A DNA stretch of 64,000 bases, taken from assembly GCA_013433145.1 (NCBI GenBank), contig CM024171.1, positions 2,831,001 to 2,895,000 of the forward strand, in the 5' to 3' direction. Numbering within the stretch: position 1 is the stretch's first letter; each line of letters opens with the position of its first letter. Of this stretch, positions 16,428-30,472 are shown piece by piece. The DNA comes from Ascaris suum. Its lineage: Eukaryota; Nematoda; Chromadorea; Rhabditida; Ascarididae. Below the pieces are notes generated by a model. That model was given only the letters and a program-made list of their open reading frames with translations, was not told where the DNA came from and ran no database searches. Made by a program: the position numbers and the translations under genes.

Positions 16428-19400
16428 ACCCCTTATAGATGCCGCCCAACCTTTTCCGTGCTCTCTTCTTTGATATCCGAGAATTATTTGATTGTAAATT
16501 CACCTTTTATTTTTACTGCACTTTTTTATAAGAAGCATTTCTCGGGAGAAACTTTTTTCAAAAGTTTCGTCGCTACAATTCACGATTCAATATTGAAAAA
16601 AAAAAAGATAAAGGCTTTAAAAACTGCAGAATGAATAGGTAAACTAAGCTTGAAATTTTGAAGAGAATTGAAAATACAAGAGAAGCCAAATCTATCGTGC
16701 GAATTCCCTTTGCATTTTCATCTACACTTGTGAATTTTTTTCTGCAAATTCTCAACACGACATTTTCTTTGCTTCGTGATCAAACAAGTTAACCTATGCG
16801 TTAAAATTTGGCTTTTATGTTTAAGTGTTTTAATAGGTCTTCGATAGGAATTTTAATCAAATTTTTTTCTCTTGTATTGCTATTCTCTTGTAAATCTTGT
16901 AACTCTCCTATGGAAGAGCTAAAAAGTTATTTTTTCATGTTCACTTATAATCCTTTGAAATGTTATCGTATTACATTTCATCTGTATAAATTTGGAGTAA
17001 AGTCTATCAAAAATTTGCAACAAAAGAAAATCTCAGCAGCATTCGAGGGAAAAACGGAATAAAGGAAAAAAGATGAAAGTCGCAAACTATAGAAAGTGAT
17101 ATTCGATTCAGGTTTGATTTAGCAAACTTAGAGAACAATTGACGCTCAAATTTTCAAATGAATAAAGCGTTCACGGAAAGGACAGTATATCCATGAATGC
17201 ATGTGTGATCTTCTGAATATGGTCATAATGCAGTTGTTTTAACAGAAATAGTTTAAAAGGTGTGAAATTGAGTGCGAAGTGCTAAGAACATAAACAAGAG
17301 ATGAAAGGAGTGTGGATTTCTGGATGCGTTGAGCATCTTTGGTGTGCGCTAGACTAACGACTGACATTTCCGCTGATTCATCGTAACTATTAAGCTTAAT
17401 TGGTGATCATTTTGGCCAACAATTGGCCAGCATGGCTGAAATTCGACCTTGGCTGCCAAAAATTAGTTGTCGTTATCAAACACATGTCCGAACGTAAATT
17501 ACATTCAGGAGTGTTGGATCATTCGATGGGCAGATACTGAGCTGTGCGAAAGTCAAAAATTGACCACGACAAGGGAATGGAATTGCCCAGGATGATCAAA
17601 AAACTAATCGGAGTAATGAAAAAAAATACGCAGGGTAGCAAAGACTATGAGCTAGCTCAAACCACTTTATATTGGCAGCAAGGATTAGAGGAGGCAGTTT
17701 CGCTTCGTTTACTGTAGTTGACAAGATGAACACCGCCTATTGTCTTCGTATCAGGCTGCAGTACATCTTGTCACAGATGTGAACACCGAATTGATACGAT
17801 ACAATCTCAATCGGTTGTATGTGCGGTCGGAACTACAGGGAGAGCGCTTTACTTTAGTGCACTGAATTGGAAATGAGATGAATAAATTCAGGGTGGCTGG
17901 AATGTTTGGATTTTTCTATTGCGAATTATCGTATTTTTCTGTTACGAATATTTACATTTCCTAATACGCACTAATTCCTCTGCGTAAGATTAGTTCCCTT
18001 ACCCCTCATTCTCACGCCACTCTCACTCTCCCCTCTCATTAGGCACCTACACTGCAACAAAAAATGTCATTGTATATGCCGTCTTCTATTCGTATTTGAG
18101 AGAACCGTAGAAAAGACTCATCTCCAGTTTGTATTCCTTTTTATGCACTATACATGCTATGAAAAAGAAGCATTACACATTACAGACGTAATTAAATAAA
18201 ACGTTACTAAACTTGGAGAAGAAATAAGACAACCTCAGGTGCTTAACAGTGGAAGCCTTTGTTCTTTCCAATGCTCAGTCAAAATCAACTGAGACTTAGT
18301 GCACTTATTATTCAAGTTTCCTGAGGAGTAAAAAACTTACATGACGAGATAAACCTTGGTCGACGCTCAAGTACCAGCTGCCTCGAACTCTCCCACATAC
18401 CTTCCTCGCCTCAGTGCGACAACACATACTCTCAGCATGACCAGCTATGACCGCCCTAGTCGCATATATCATCATCAGCGCGCTCACTCGTTTGCTCTCA
18501 GTTGGCTACCGATTTCAGTAGAAGAAATATCGGATGGGTTTCGTCGAGGTGCTCTATCTCTCTGCCACTGTGCAGAGTTCCACTCTTACGCTAACTCGCT
18601 ATTTTGCTCTTTCGCGGCAAAGGGCACATTTTCACGCTATGCGTCGAAACAAGTTTAGTAGAGCGGTGCATTAAGAAGGGAGCACGCTATCAAGAGAATG
18701 AAAACTTTGTCCACAAAAGTTTCAATTAAAGATCGGCGGTCTTTAATTTGCTTCATGAAATTCCCTGCTGGTAATGGCGGATACGGATGGAAAGGATACC
18801 CTTTGCTTATCATAGTTGATGAAGCAGTGGAGATATTCGCTAGAATGCAGGAACTGAGATTGAAGGAGAGAAAACCTCAACACCGCGACCTCTCACATTT
18901 CCTGCCGTTCCTGTACTTCACCTCTAAACGCTTTTTTGCTCATGAATTTTTTTCAGTGGTACCTTTGCAGATCGTTCTCTCGAAAGTTTCAAAGAATCTC
19001 TTCAAAAATTTTTAGCTTATCGTCATTCCATTTAACTGACGTTTTTTCGCCAGAACATTTAGGAATACATTTCATTTTCAATGGCTTATTACTTTTTAAA
19101 CGACCGCAAATTCGCATCCGCAAAGCGCATTATAACGGCGCTGTGCGCTTATGTATGGCGTCCCTAGGTGTGTTCTATGTGTGCCGGCGTGTATATGCGT
19201 ATTAAAATTTATGTATGCGCATGTGCGTTTCTGCTTGTCCGTCCGATCACGTCAACCGGAGAGCCAGTAAACCGGAGCTAAAAAATTTGGCAGGTATAAT
19301 TTATGCAGTACTGTGACCTTTGCACCAACTTTCAACGTGCTGACACCTTACCACGGAAAGATAGATATGAAATCAAAAATGCCCAAAAACAGACATGTTT

Positions 19401-19729
19401 CGTCGGCATTTCACACCTATTTGACTGCAGTTTGGAGCCAGTTGATTGTGAAAAGATTTTTGCGGAAGATTTACATTTGGATGAATAAAAACGAATACAT
19501 TTTGCATATATTCTGTTATTTAATGACAGGTCATGTTTTTGAGCTTTTCCGCTTGCTTATACCTTTTCTGGTCTCGAAAAATTGAGGTTACATTCCTATA
19601 AAGTTAGTGGAGAAGTATGCTTAGAGGTACTGATACGATACAAATATCTTTGCAATTTCGTCTATCATATTAACGAATTTCACAATTTTCCAGCAAATAA
19701 CAGAAGATGCTATTTGGCCGAGTACTCTG

Positions 19730-19838
19730 AAATACCATTCGATCGGTCACACTAGAATAACAGCGAAATACCAAAACTGATCATGGCGAAATACCAAACT
19801 GCAGCAGACCACCACTGCATCAACCACAGTAAAATACC
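19730..19838 (+). repeat. Cluster of four AAATACC words
   Basis: AAATACC occurs at 19730-19736, 19766-19772, 19789-19795 and 19832-19838, two of them preceded by GCG and followed by AAA. Spacing is irregular (36, 23, 43). Could be a degenerate minisatellite or a cluster of factor sites. Confidence 0.4.
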
Positions 19839-20339
19839 ACCCAACTAGTCAAAAATTACATTAAAATTTTCAGGCAGGTTTAGACCACTACTTAGGCATA
19901 TTTAAGCAGCTATAACTTGCTTCGATGTTAAATGATGAATACACTTGAGAGTTTGCGCCTGAGACCGCTTACCATTGAACTGAATAATTCTACTATCGAG
20001 CAATTCCTGAATTGCAACTATTGAGAGCCATTCATCGTAATGTCCACCTAAAATCTGAATTCGGATCTTCCTTTGGTTGAGATTACCAGGGAAAATTTCG
20101 ATTTCCCAGCGAGTAGATCTGCCCAAGTTTTTTTCGTAACCGGTAACTCCTCAGCATTGAGATATTTCTATTAGAGGTGTTCTGTGACTTCAATTAGCAT
20201 GAAAGCGCAGTTTTTAAAGAATAACAATGAATCTTTTTTACTTCTTTATTGAGTTGAATATCGTCCAGTTCCTGACAATTTATCACTTCAAATGTTGAAT
20301 TATCGAAGATAATTTCTTAGCCACAAAAGACCAATGAAG

Positions 20340-21000
20340 CACAAATTCATCTGGATGTGCATTCAACATCCAACAATGCCTTAAACAGTTTTGGCCAAAA
20401 AATTACAAATAACCCTAAACCTGGGCTCCGCTGCGGCAAGAACGGAAGGGAGAATTCAACCAAGACATGAAACTTCCCCGAAGGCAAGGCATTAAAAACG
20501 TTCCCAAAATTCGGCAGATGCTCGCTCAGAAGACTTCGAAGGACATCACCACCTCTACGCACATCTTCGTGATGAACCTGCGCCGCCGGCGCCGTGGATT
20601 CAATCTTTTTCAGACATAGAAACATCCAACAATGGCTGCGAACGGTGCATTTGAGTGGTAAAAGATGCGCCCGGCGAAAATTTCGTCTGCTTCTCTGCGC
20701 ACCCGCTCGCCAACGCGTTCGCTAAGCCGAGCACCCTATACTAGCACAACTTCCCGTCCGTATCTCGCAGGTGGTGAGAAGATGAATGTTCGCAGAGGCG
20801 CACCGGTCCGAAGTGACCGCAACATGAGCTGTGAGCGAAAGTCCCTGGACCTTAGGCCGAAAGGGTCTGGCCCATAGGAGGGTTGTTGCGGACAAGCGAA
20901 GATCAAGCCATGACAAGCAGCTGATCCGAGCCTAGAGCCGCTGTTCGTTACAGCAAAGTGACCTTCATATAACAGCATAGGGCTTACTCTCTCAACACCA
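20340..21000. other. GC-richer island with overlapping open frames
   Basis: Base composition rises clearly above the flanks, with frequent CG dinucleotides, especially 20620-20920. Overlapping open frames of 60-90 codons occur on both strands (minus 20347-20625 and 20736-21014; plus 20665-20877). None shows a domain I recognise, and simultaneous openness in several frames is what GC-rich DNA does by chance. It could be a structured-RNA gene, a dispersed repeat or a promoter island. Confidence 0.35.
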
Positions 21001-22380
21001 CCTTCTGTTTCCAACCATTACAAAATTAGCGCTTTTACTTGAAACTAACTTTCAAATCAACGTGTTTACAAACTAGAACACTCGGAAACAACTTTATTTT
21101 CACGGAAACTTCAGCGCTACTAAAAACAGTTCCAACTCAACGAATATAAATAACGCGGAAATTTGAATTTCAATGAAATAATACAAATTTTAAAAGCGCA
21201 ACAAACGCAGTGAAAATTATTTTCGCGACAGCTGGTATTATTTCCACCTTTGTTTAGCAGGAACCCCTCAACTCCTATGAGCGCCAATTTTTGCAAATCT
21301 CCGAACTGAAATATTTTTCAGCGTGAACATATTACTATTTAGTTCGTATTCCTAACTGCATTAATTTTCAAGGACGAATAAAAAAATTTCTTTCGTAGAG
21401 CACAGGAAAAATATAAAGATCGCCATTATATAATCATTTTTAAACACTCTTTGGTACTTTCCTATAAATGGTGCTAAAATGCGCGAAAAGAGGAAGCAAT
21501 ATCTATGCAACACTTTAACCACACTAATCACTCATTTCCCAGAAAATTATTCCTTTTTTTTCTCATTCCAACATGGAAAAACGTTTTCCAACATTTTAAT
21601 CATCAGTTGCTCACCATATATAAAGCATATAGACGATGACATAAAAAATTAATGAATAAATCGCAATTGCGATGATCGTACCATGAACTAAAACTATAAC
21701 AGTATCGATCTTGTGGATCCGAACAAATTTCAATGAAAAAACGCCAACAAATGAGGCAAAACGATTCTCTTCGATCAATATAAAAGCGCCGCAATAGTAG
21801 GCCAAAAATTTTGAAATTCATAAATTTTCTTAGTAAACCGTATAAAATTTGGCTAATATTTTACCTAACTTATAAACACCCAGAAATAGCACATAAAAAC
21901 AAATAAAAAGTGTGTTCATACCTCCAAAAATAATCAATGCATGGGTAAATTGCTGAGCAGATCAACTAGTGCATAAAGTATGCCGATTCTACTACCACTT
22001 CCTCCACCGCAACCCCTCCTTAATTTTGTCAGCAATAGTTGTTTATTGCCGGAAGACAACATTGTATGTGTTAAGTGCAGCTAAACTAGATAAAAGTCAT
22101 AAAATAAAGCTCTCATCCTATACTGTAGGCTTTTCTATTATAATTTCTATTTTTTGCTACTATATTTCAAATAGATATTCAATAAACAAATCTAAAACTT
22201 AGAATTCAATACATGATTTTCTTCGATCGCTTTGTTGATAGCAATCCATATCACAACATTTCCTTGTAATTTACACATTCCCCTAAAAGATGAAAATTTT
22301 TGCAAATCTCAACCATCTTTCAATAAAATAAACGATCAGTAGTAGCTCGTCGATGAAGAGATATATCTACAAACTGTGAA

Positions 22381-24609
22381 TCACACCACATCGCAATGTA
22401 AGTTGTATTCTTGATCGATGCCGAGGTAACTATCCGATAAAATGAATACCGTCAGAATCTGACGTCCTCTGAAAATATCAACAAAATTTGCGTTATTGAA
22501 ACGCGCATAAAATGAGGAAAAATGCGATCACAAATGGCCAAATCATATATTTCGTCACTTCTATTTAGACAAATTAACCTACAACAGATTCATTTTGACA
22601 GCTCATTTCGTCGCTGTGGTTCATCCCCTCTTCAGCGTTAGTGATAACTGCCGAAAAATCAGCCTTCCTTCCAACGACCTTCAGAGATACAACATCAAAT
22701 TTGAACCCGCTTCGATACAAGCACCACCTTTTTGATGGTGCTCAACAAGTAAACTGATGTCACCGAAACCATATTTCCTACTTTCATTAAAACGAATATA
22801 AATCAAAAGAAGTACCCATAGAGTGGCCGACCACTATCTCAATGGTTACATTTTTACATAAAAAGAGAAAAAAAACACAACACTAGACGCTGTGCTGATT
22901 TTATATTTTAACGAGCAAATTGCGATATTTTCCTGAACATACTGCAACGGATTCAAGATAAAATATAAAACGAAACGCATATAACAATCGAAACGAAATA
23001 AATTGTCCTACTTTAATATAAGATAAAATAATAAACCTAATAAATGTTAAGAAGGCCGACAGGAAGCAAATATGAGAGAAGAAAGAAAGAAGAGTGAAGA
23101 AAATGAAGGAAATAGAACGCATACCTCTTCATAGGCATTTTCACCTCAACGCGTAGTTCTCTAGAGCCGATAATTGGTGGAGTTTTAGTGTACGCTATCA
23201 AGTGTCCACTATCCTTCTCACCAATAAGTAATATCCAACCAGCACTCTTTTCTTTTGGAAATCGAGGACAAAATGCATCACTTCGATACTGAAAGCACAC
23301 ATTTTCTTGATTGATTAACAAGGAAGTATGTGTTCACAAAACATTAAATAGTGGAATTAAAATTTACTCGCAACTGGATTACTTGTCCTGCTGAAGTACA
23401 CCTAGCTTTACGGCCAGCGACTGTTTCTGCGTAGTTTGTGCCATCTCATACCTCTTCCCTGAGACATCATTAATAAACAATTACAACCACTTGGCATAAT
23501 GAGAAGAAAAAATCAGAAGGAAAACTAGAATAATCAGAATTTCTAGAAATGAGAAGAAAGAAGCAATCCCTAGAATGAACCTGAACTAAAATGAGATGGA
23601 TTGTTTACTTGCAGTAATTACCAAATCAATTTAAGAACCTTTTTTACGGCCGAATCCCCGCAGTTACAGACGTCAATTTTCATAAACCTCAACTATGGAT
23701 TCACAAGAAGAGGCTGCAGTCGTCTATTAAACTAAACAAGACATCCTTCAACGCTAGTAAATCAAAAACGAAACAGTTTCAAGCATCGTAGGCATAATGC
23801 TACCTTGCACTGAATTTACCAAACATTTACTATACTATATAAAATAATAATTATAAGTCATACTCTATTCGGTCCGATCATTTCGACAAAAATGCGCAAT
23901 TTATAGATAGCACCCGCCTCGACGCGTATAAATTCGGGTCGCCTCTCATCTTGTACCAACTCAACTCGAATCTCCTCTTCCTTTCGTGTCAATGAGCATC
24001 GTTTTGGATACATAATTGGCCATTGTAATAAGGCACTCAAAATCTGCAAAAATAGAATTATATAATGTTTGCTCTGATAGGAGTTTGGTAAGCCTCTATT
24101 AAAATCAACTCGATTCGATGACTAATTTAACCACAATCATGATAACAAATTTCCACATTCGGCCTGCGAAAAGATGTCATTCGCCTTTTAGTATTTCCTA
24201 GTGCATTAAAACACATCTTATATGAAGCGACATAAAAATGTTTGTAAATTGAAATGCTACTTGAACTGAAATACTGAAACTGTTAAGTTTTGCGCTACTG
24301 GAAAATGACACCCAACAAAATTTATATTCCGCTTAGATAATGAGCAAAACTTCAAAACAATTTTTTTAAAGCGCTTAAATGGCCAATATATTTTGATATT
24401 TAAATTCAACAAAAGAATGGAAGGCTAGTTAGTGTTAGAAATTTGCTATCCTTGATTTTTTGTTCTCAGCGCTAAGTCACAGACTTATGCCCTCTAATCA
24501 CAAACCATTTCGACCAATATTTTTCACAACTCTGCCCTGTTTTTATGCAGCTAAATTTTATTTTTTTATTTACTTCCAAGAGCCGACATTTCCTCTATCT
24601 TCTCGAGTA

Positions 24610-24687
<78 letters not shown>

Positions 24688-27600
24688 TGGGTTGCTAAAC
24701 TTGCCTCATTAGCTTGTCTTTCGTCCAGTGTCGTTACGTCAAGGATTTTAGCAACAGCTCTCTTCTTAGCGATCTCGATGTTTTGCTTTCCATCAACACC
24801 AAATTCATTTTGCAGAAGTGGAATGGTTGCATCTTGCCTGAAGGAGAAAATTGCATTGCTGATCATTACTAAATAAGATAGCATAGGTGCTTTAATCACT
24901 TGAAAAATCAAACCAACAAAAAAGTGTAAGAGCGATATTCACATAAACAGCAACGGACTTATAAAAATGAAGCAAGGGAAAACCAATCGTAATATTTGAC
25001 AACAGCAATTTGATGTGGATACGCAAAAACCTCTTCTTTGAACTATCTCCAGAAAAAACGTTTCATTACAAAAAATAAATATCTCTATTAAGAAAAGGTG
25101 TCACCCATGGATGTAGTCGCAGGGAGAGAAAATTCAGAGCTCAAAACTGAGAGAAACTTATGTACGCAAGGAATCCGGGAAAGTACAAAAACTGCACAGG
25201 ATCACCACCTCTGACGGTATGATTACACCTTCGTATCGACATGCCATACCCTTTCAACAGCACACCATTTCTTCAGATAGCAGTAATATGGTAGTGTGGT
25301 TAATGCTTGGTTCAACGAAATATATGTGAACAACATTCAGTTTAAATGGATGAGGTTAAAAACAAATTACGTTTGGGCTCTCTCTGCCTTAAAGTAAGAT
25401 GCAAATAAATCCCAGACCTCTAAAAAATAATTAAAATCCCGAACTATGTTAAAACTATTCTTCCCTTCTCACCTTCTTCTAGCTCATTAACTTTAACGTT
25501 AATTTCCATTGGATTCATGAAGAATAACCAACGCAATGCGTTCAATGATCTCCTCGGTCATATGCGGCAATACAAGAAGAGGATGATCGGTATGCCATCG
25601 AGCTTGCACTATCATTTGCAATAAAGTGATAACATTCAACGATGTTGATAACCATCCAGAAAGAAGGCTCACATCAAACATCGCCTATAATAATACTCCT
25701 AGAAGAAAGGATACGACAGTGAATAATTTCAAAAAGCACAACATAGGATCGATTCGATCGCTTTTAAACGAAAGTGGTGGATAAAAGAATTCGTCTTGGC
25801 AGGTTAGTTACCCTCCACGCCTTTCTTTATGAGTATCTCAATTCCAGTAATCCACCTAATTCTGCTCAACCTTGCCTCATATAATAAACCAGTCTTCACA
25901 CTGCACCATGCCTCAGATGAAATAAGAAATCCGGAATAGCAAGGGTGGCGAAGTGGGCAAAGGCCTTCTTCCTCTCTCTACCTCGCATCTTTCACGAAAG
26001 TTCAGGTCCTCCATCATATTCTCTACGGCGAAAAGGGAAGAAATTTAAGAAAACAATGTGGATAATGCAGAATGCAAAACGATATTTAGCAAAATACAGC
26101 TTCAACTACATGTTAGACACAGTGTCTGCACAAACGAGAGCCCTTCCCATCACATGAAGGGCAGAGGGGCGAAAGAGGCATCCAATGGGATTTCATTTCC
26201 ATCCAATACAATAGCCGACGTCAAAAAGAGAATCGTGATGAAAATGAGTTAAAATTCGTGTTGTTCATGCTTTATCAGGTTCAATACTTTTGTGTGCTAT
26301 GAACATGAAACTCCACTAAGGAACACATTTTGAAAGCTGCTCTCACAGTTAAAAGACAGGGTCTCGGATCCTGCAAAAGCAGTCATGGAAACCTCTACCT
26401 CTCAGTACCTTACAAGGACGACCTGCTTCAAATTTTTCTAAGCCGCACAGGCGGGGTTTTGGAAACTACGGACCCCTCTTGAAAACGGTGGGGATTATGT
26501 GGAATTAGGTAGCAGCTCCTTCAACGACGGAAAACAAAAAAAACCAGATACGTCACAATCACTCCCCGGATACGTCACTCACGACCTGACCTTACTTTCA
26601 TCGTCGCAGCCAAACAAGCACAACTCCATGTTTCGCAAACACAAAGTTCGATTCATTTAGTGCTACACCTTTCGATGTCTTAAACTCTTCTACTCTCGTT
26701 TAATTCACCTCTCCTCTTAGGACCACGACCATACGTTTCGTAGCCGTTGGATTTGCCTATGCTATCGAGAACCAATCATATGGGACAAAACGTTAGCCTA
26801 ATGGACAACAAAAATTCCCGGATATCACCATTCACTTAAATAAAACACCAATATTGTTTAAAACCCGACTGTCGAAAACATGTCAGATGACCTATCGTAA
26901 TAATATCATACCTGCAATATACGTACGCACTGATCGAGAACCGATCGCTGGTCGGTTACATAATCAGTCGGTATAGAGGTGCGGCTGAGATGTGCTTGCA
27001 GTAAAAGATGTGCCTTCGTATGTGATGAATCCATTGCGCATTCCGAGGTAATTTAATTGGCAGATATCGTTGTAGCTGACTACAAAAAAAACAAAATCTT
27101 CAACATCCACTAAAAAACACGCCTCCCGTAGGAGTGATTTTATTATTCCCTTTAGAATTAATTTCAGGCAAATATAGACTGTTTGCTTTGGAAATAACTT
27201 TGCTTACTTGAAAAACATTTACATTAAAAGAAATTTTCCACATGAGTAAATATTGCACTTTTTAAATCAACCCTGCCCATCAACAAAACGCATCATTTAA
27301 GTGAAATTCTCTGCGATAATATTGATATCGCTCCATTTCTATTCCTTTCAAGGCTCATTACTCACTAAACAAATTCGTACCCATTAATGATTCGCCAAAT
27401 CCCGATCCAATTACCCCTCAAACAACTTCTCTCAAATACGTTTCATCAAAAGTTCGTTCAGAAATTCAAGTTTTTGTAAATCTTGGCCTCCTATCACTAA
27501 AAGAATACCACCTCACCCCCACCCCTTTTGCTTCCAGATTGCTAGAGCTTTCCCACATAATCTCAGACAAGCACGAAAAATATTCTGAATACAATAACCA

Positions 27601-30472
27601 CTTCAAATAATACAGGCATTTCATTTGAAAAAAATATGCATATAATAGAGGTTCCTCGTTGTAGCTGAACAAGCAAAGGTCGACGGATGCAAAATAGAAT
27701 TGAATATTCTCTTTTCAACCACGATTTGTTGAGGAAAATGACCCTTAAATGACCGTGGTTGTGGGGCGTATTAATCGAGGAAGAACATCCCTCTTATTGT
27801 CCACCAACATAACAAATACGTCAGCAATGTTACATCAACGAATTGTCACTGCTGGCAACAAACTACTGTACTCCTTCAAATACGAGCCCTCCTCCCTTGT
27901 CTCTTCAGAAGTCTCCACTATAATTAGGCGACATCCTGCATCAACAAGCGTGTATTCAATTCCACAAACCAACAAAATGAATTCAACTTAAAATCATCAA
28001 AAATTAAATATTGCCGTGAAAGCTTAAGAAAGCAAATATTATAGAAATTCGCGAAAATTTTTTATTGAAGGTCGCAAATTCAACAAAACATTTATTCAAC
28101 CTGAGCTTTATACAAAACATTACTTCAGAACAAAATAATATTCACTGCAAAAGCTATTCTAATTTCCAAAAAAGAAGTATTCTAATACTTACGCATTAAC
28201 CTGATCCTCATTGTGTCTCACTGGTATTTCACCATACTCGGGATTATCCTATAAAAAAGGCAATCATAGAAATATTCACAAAATATATATTAATTAAACG
28301 TTCCTTTCCTTATCCTTGTACTATCAAAACTGCTAAACAAAGGACTGTGCTTAGTATACCCCGTCCCCCCACTCCACCCAGGCTTCAAAATCCTTTAAGA
28401 ACTGCACTGACGTTAAATTTCTTTCCCAGTTCTTTGCATTAATTTATCTCCATTTTTAAACTGCACTGATTGCTTTTCTCTCCAGAAAGTTTCAAAAATG
28501 CAAGGGTAATGGTAAAAGAAATCGGGTAGAAAGACAAAAACGCCTCAAAACTTGCACAGAAAAGAATTCAAAGAGTAGCAAAGAATGCCCCGAATCTTGA
28601 AAAACTAATGACTCGCGGTGCAAAAAAAGAAAAAAAAACAATAAAGAGAATAAAACGCACAGCAAGCGCTCTAAGGAGGTCCTCAACACTTGAATGTTGT
28701 GATATTGTCACAGCGAAGAATCGTACCGTCTCATGTTGGAGATAATAAACACTTGCTATCCGACCCAACGGTGCCGATGAAATAGTCTGATCCTCCTTCA
28801 ATAAGTTCATCTCATTTCAGAACGCACATTAATCTTAGCACCAAGGTTATAAAAGAACTACGACTCCAGTTCCGGAACCATGAGATTCTTCGAGCTCAGG
28901 TTCTGGCACCTTTCATTCATAAGCTGGCATAAAAATCAGGAGTATTAAGATGCACTGCACGTCAACGTAGTTGCATATTCACGTTACCATCGCCGTCCTG
29001 GTATCGTTTATTAAGGCCAGGAAGCATTTGAAGCAACCACTTCAAATGCTTAAAAACAGTCTTCCATGGCAAAAAATTGCCATTTTTCACAAAAGTTTAC
29101 GTGATTAGAGTATGAGCCGTCATCATCTCATCTACCTTCCAATTAGTGAAAGCTGGAAAGCAACTGAATAAAGAACACTTTTTTTTTAATTAACTGAATT
29201 CTGTGCTTAATTAATAAATTTAACACTCATTCAATGATTACCTCATCAACGGTGATACATTTCGATTGTAACAATTCGTCCACACAAGTGTCCACTACAT
29301 CAACAAGAAATGCGGTCAGCGCCTCGGAAGTTGTCTCCGGTATTTCGTAATAGCTATAAAAAACATCGGATTGTAAATGTTTCAACTATGCTCCCATTCC
29401 GATCCTTACTCCTTCTCTCCCATCTTAAAATAATCTTTGCACTCACCCTCCCTCGGTTCTGGTTTATCACCATTTCAGGTCTTACCTCTGGGTTGCGCAT
29501 TGCATTCATTCTTCCCTCTTTTAAATTGTCTTTGCATTCGCTCCCATTTGCAAAGAAAATGGTTACATGGAAAAGCGAACGGGTTACAGGAAGAAGAAAA
29601 GCAGCAGAAAGAAAAAGAGCGAAGACTGAAAGTGTAATGCAGCTGAAATTCTTTCATTACCTCCTTCGAATTGAACTGGTATGCTATAGATTGTAGCTGC
29701 CATCCCTTTTTTATTCTCAGACCCCTCACTATATCGCTTTTCAAAACTCACTTTGTTGAAAAACACAGCAGGCAATATTGCGAAAACACGTCAACGCTAT
29801 TGCTTGCATGTGCGTATGAGCGATTGCACACAGCTCTTCAACCTCTCTGTACCTCTGTACAAACATCTCTGTATAAAAACTTAAAAAATATATATTTTGG
29901 AGGCAATCATATAAAGCTGACTAATCACTTCAATCAAAATGAATCATTTAGAAAAAAGATTAATTAAACAAGAATTCTCAGTGAAGCTTAGATTTCTACT
30001 GGAACTGAACGTATTGGACTATATTTCCATTTACAGTTAAAATGGTACAATTAAGACTAACCAGAATAATACCCTTTTTATTTCAAATAAAATCCAATGA
30101 CCTTTTAATTTATGCCAAAAAATGCACTATGTCCATAATCATGGTTATACCAACTTATATAACAATAGCTTTCCTTACTCATTTAAATTGAATTCTTGGA
30201 CACGAACGTCAGAAGGCTATTTTTCCTGTTCCTCTCTTTTTTCTACTACTCATCTCAAGCGAAGTTTGCTTTACCAGAATTCATAAGAACATATGCGAGT
30301 AAAGGATAATTTTATAGTTTTCTTTAATGAATGTTAATAGCTGTACCTTGGATTTGCAAAAAGTCTTCTATAGAGGTATGTACCGGCAATATATTCCATT
30401 ATTTGATGCTTTGAAGTTATAGTACCCGCATGTACTTCGGCGTTCACATGATTCGCCAGGACTGGCAACATA
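22381..30472 (-). other. Helicase exons: second Sec63 unit and C-terminus
   Basis: In coding order: 30347-30472, 29242-29353, 28661-28795, 28193-28248, 26912-27079, 25473 or 25533-25684, 24705-24837, 23864-24043, 23125-23288, 22381-22468. Landmarks are [16 protein letters not shown] (winged helix start), [54 protein letters not shown] (ratchet helix), [17 protein letters not shown] and [13 protein letters not shown] (FN3-like end). Exon 26912-27079 lacks one base near 27034-27039, where the frame jumps between the LPRNA and MDSSHTK segments. The 3' end of exon 25473/25533-25684 is ambiguous. A weak donor at 25532 keeps the frame with the CAG acceptor of the next exon. A strong GTGAGA donor at 25472 needs one base removed near 25535 and the alternative AG three codons into the listed exon 24705-24837. 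Confidence 0.88.

Larger units (their letters stand above)
16428..22380. other. Six-kilobase intergenic region, no gene supported
   Basis: Contains many short open frames on both strands without recognisable domains or convincing splice structure. Points of interest are an AAATACC motif cluster at 19730-19838 and a GC-richer island at about 20340-21000. The 3' UTR of the helicase gene must lie in the right-hand end, but I see no convincing minus-strand AATAAA close to its stop codon. Confidence 0.45.

Noticed and set aside
18356..19585. Several plus-strand frames of 60-105 codons
   Set aside because: Overlapping in different frames, no domain, no splice structure or promoter that selects one of them.
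24460..24911. Open frames of 99-138 codons with long Tyr/Ile runs
   Set aside because: They are translations of the TA microsatellite; only the part at 24705-24837 on the minus strand is a real helicase exon.
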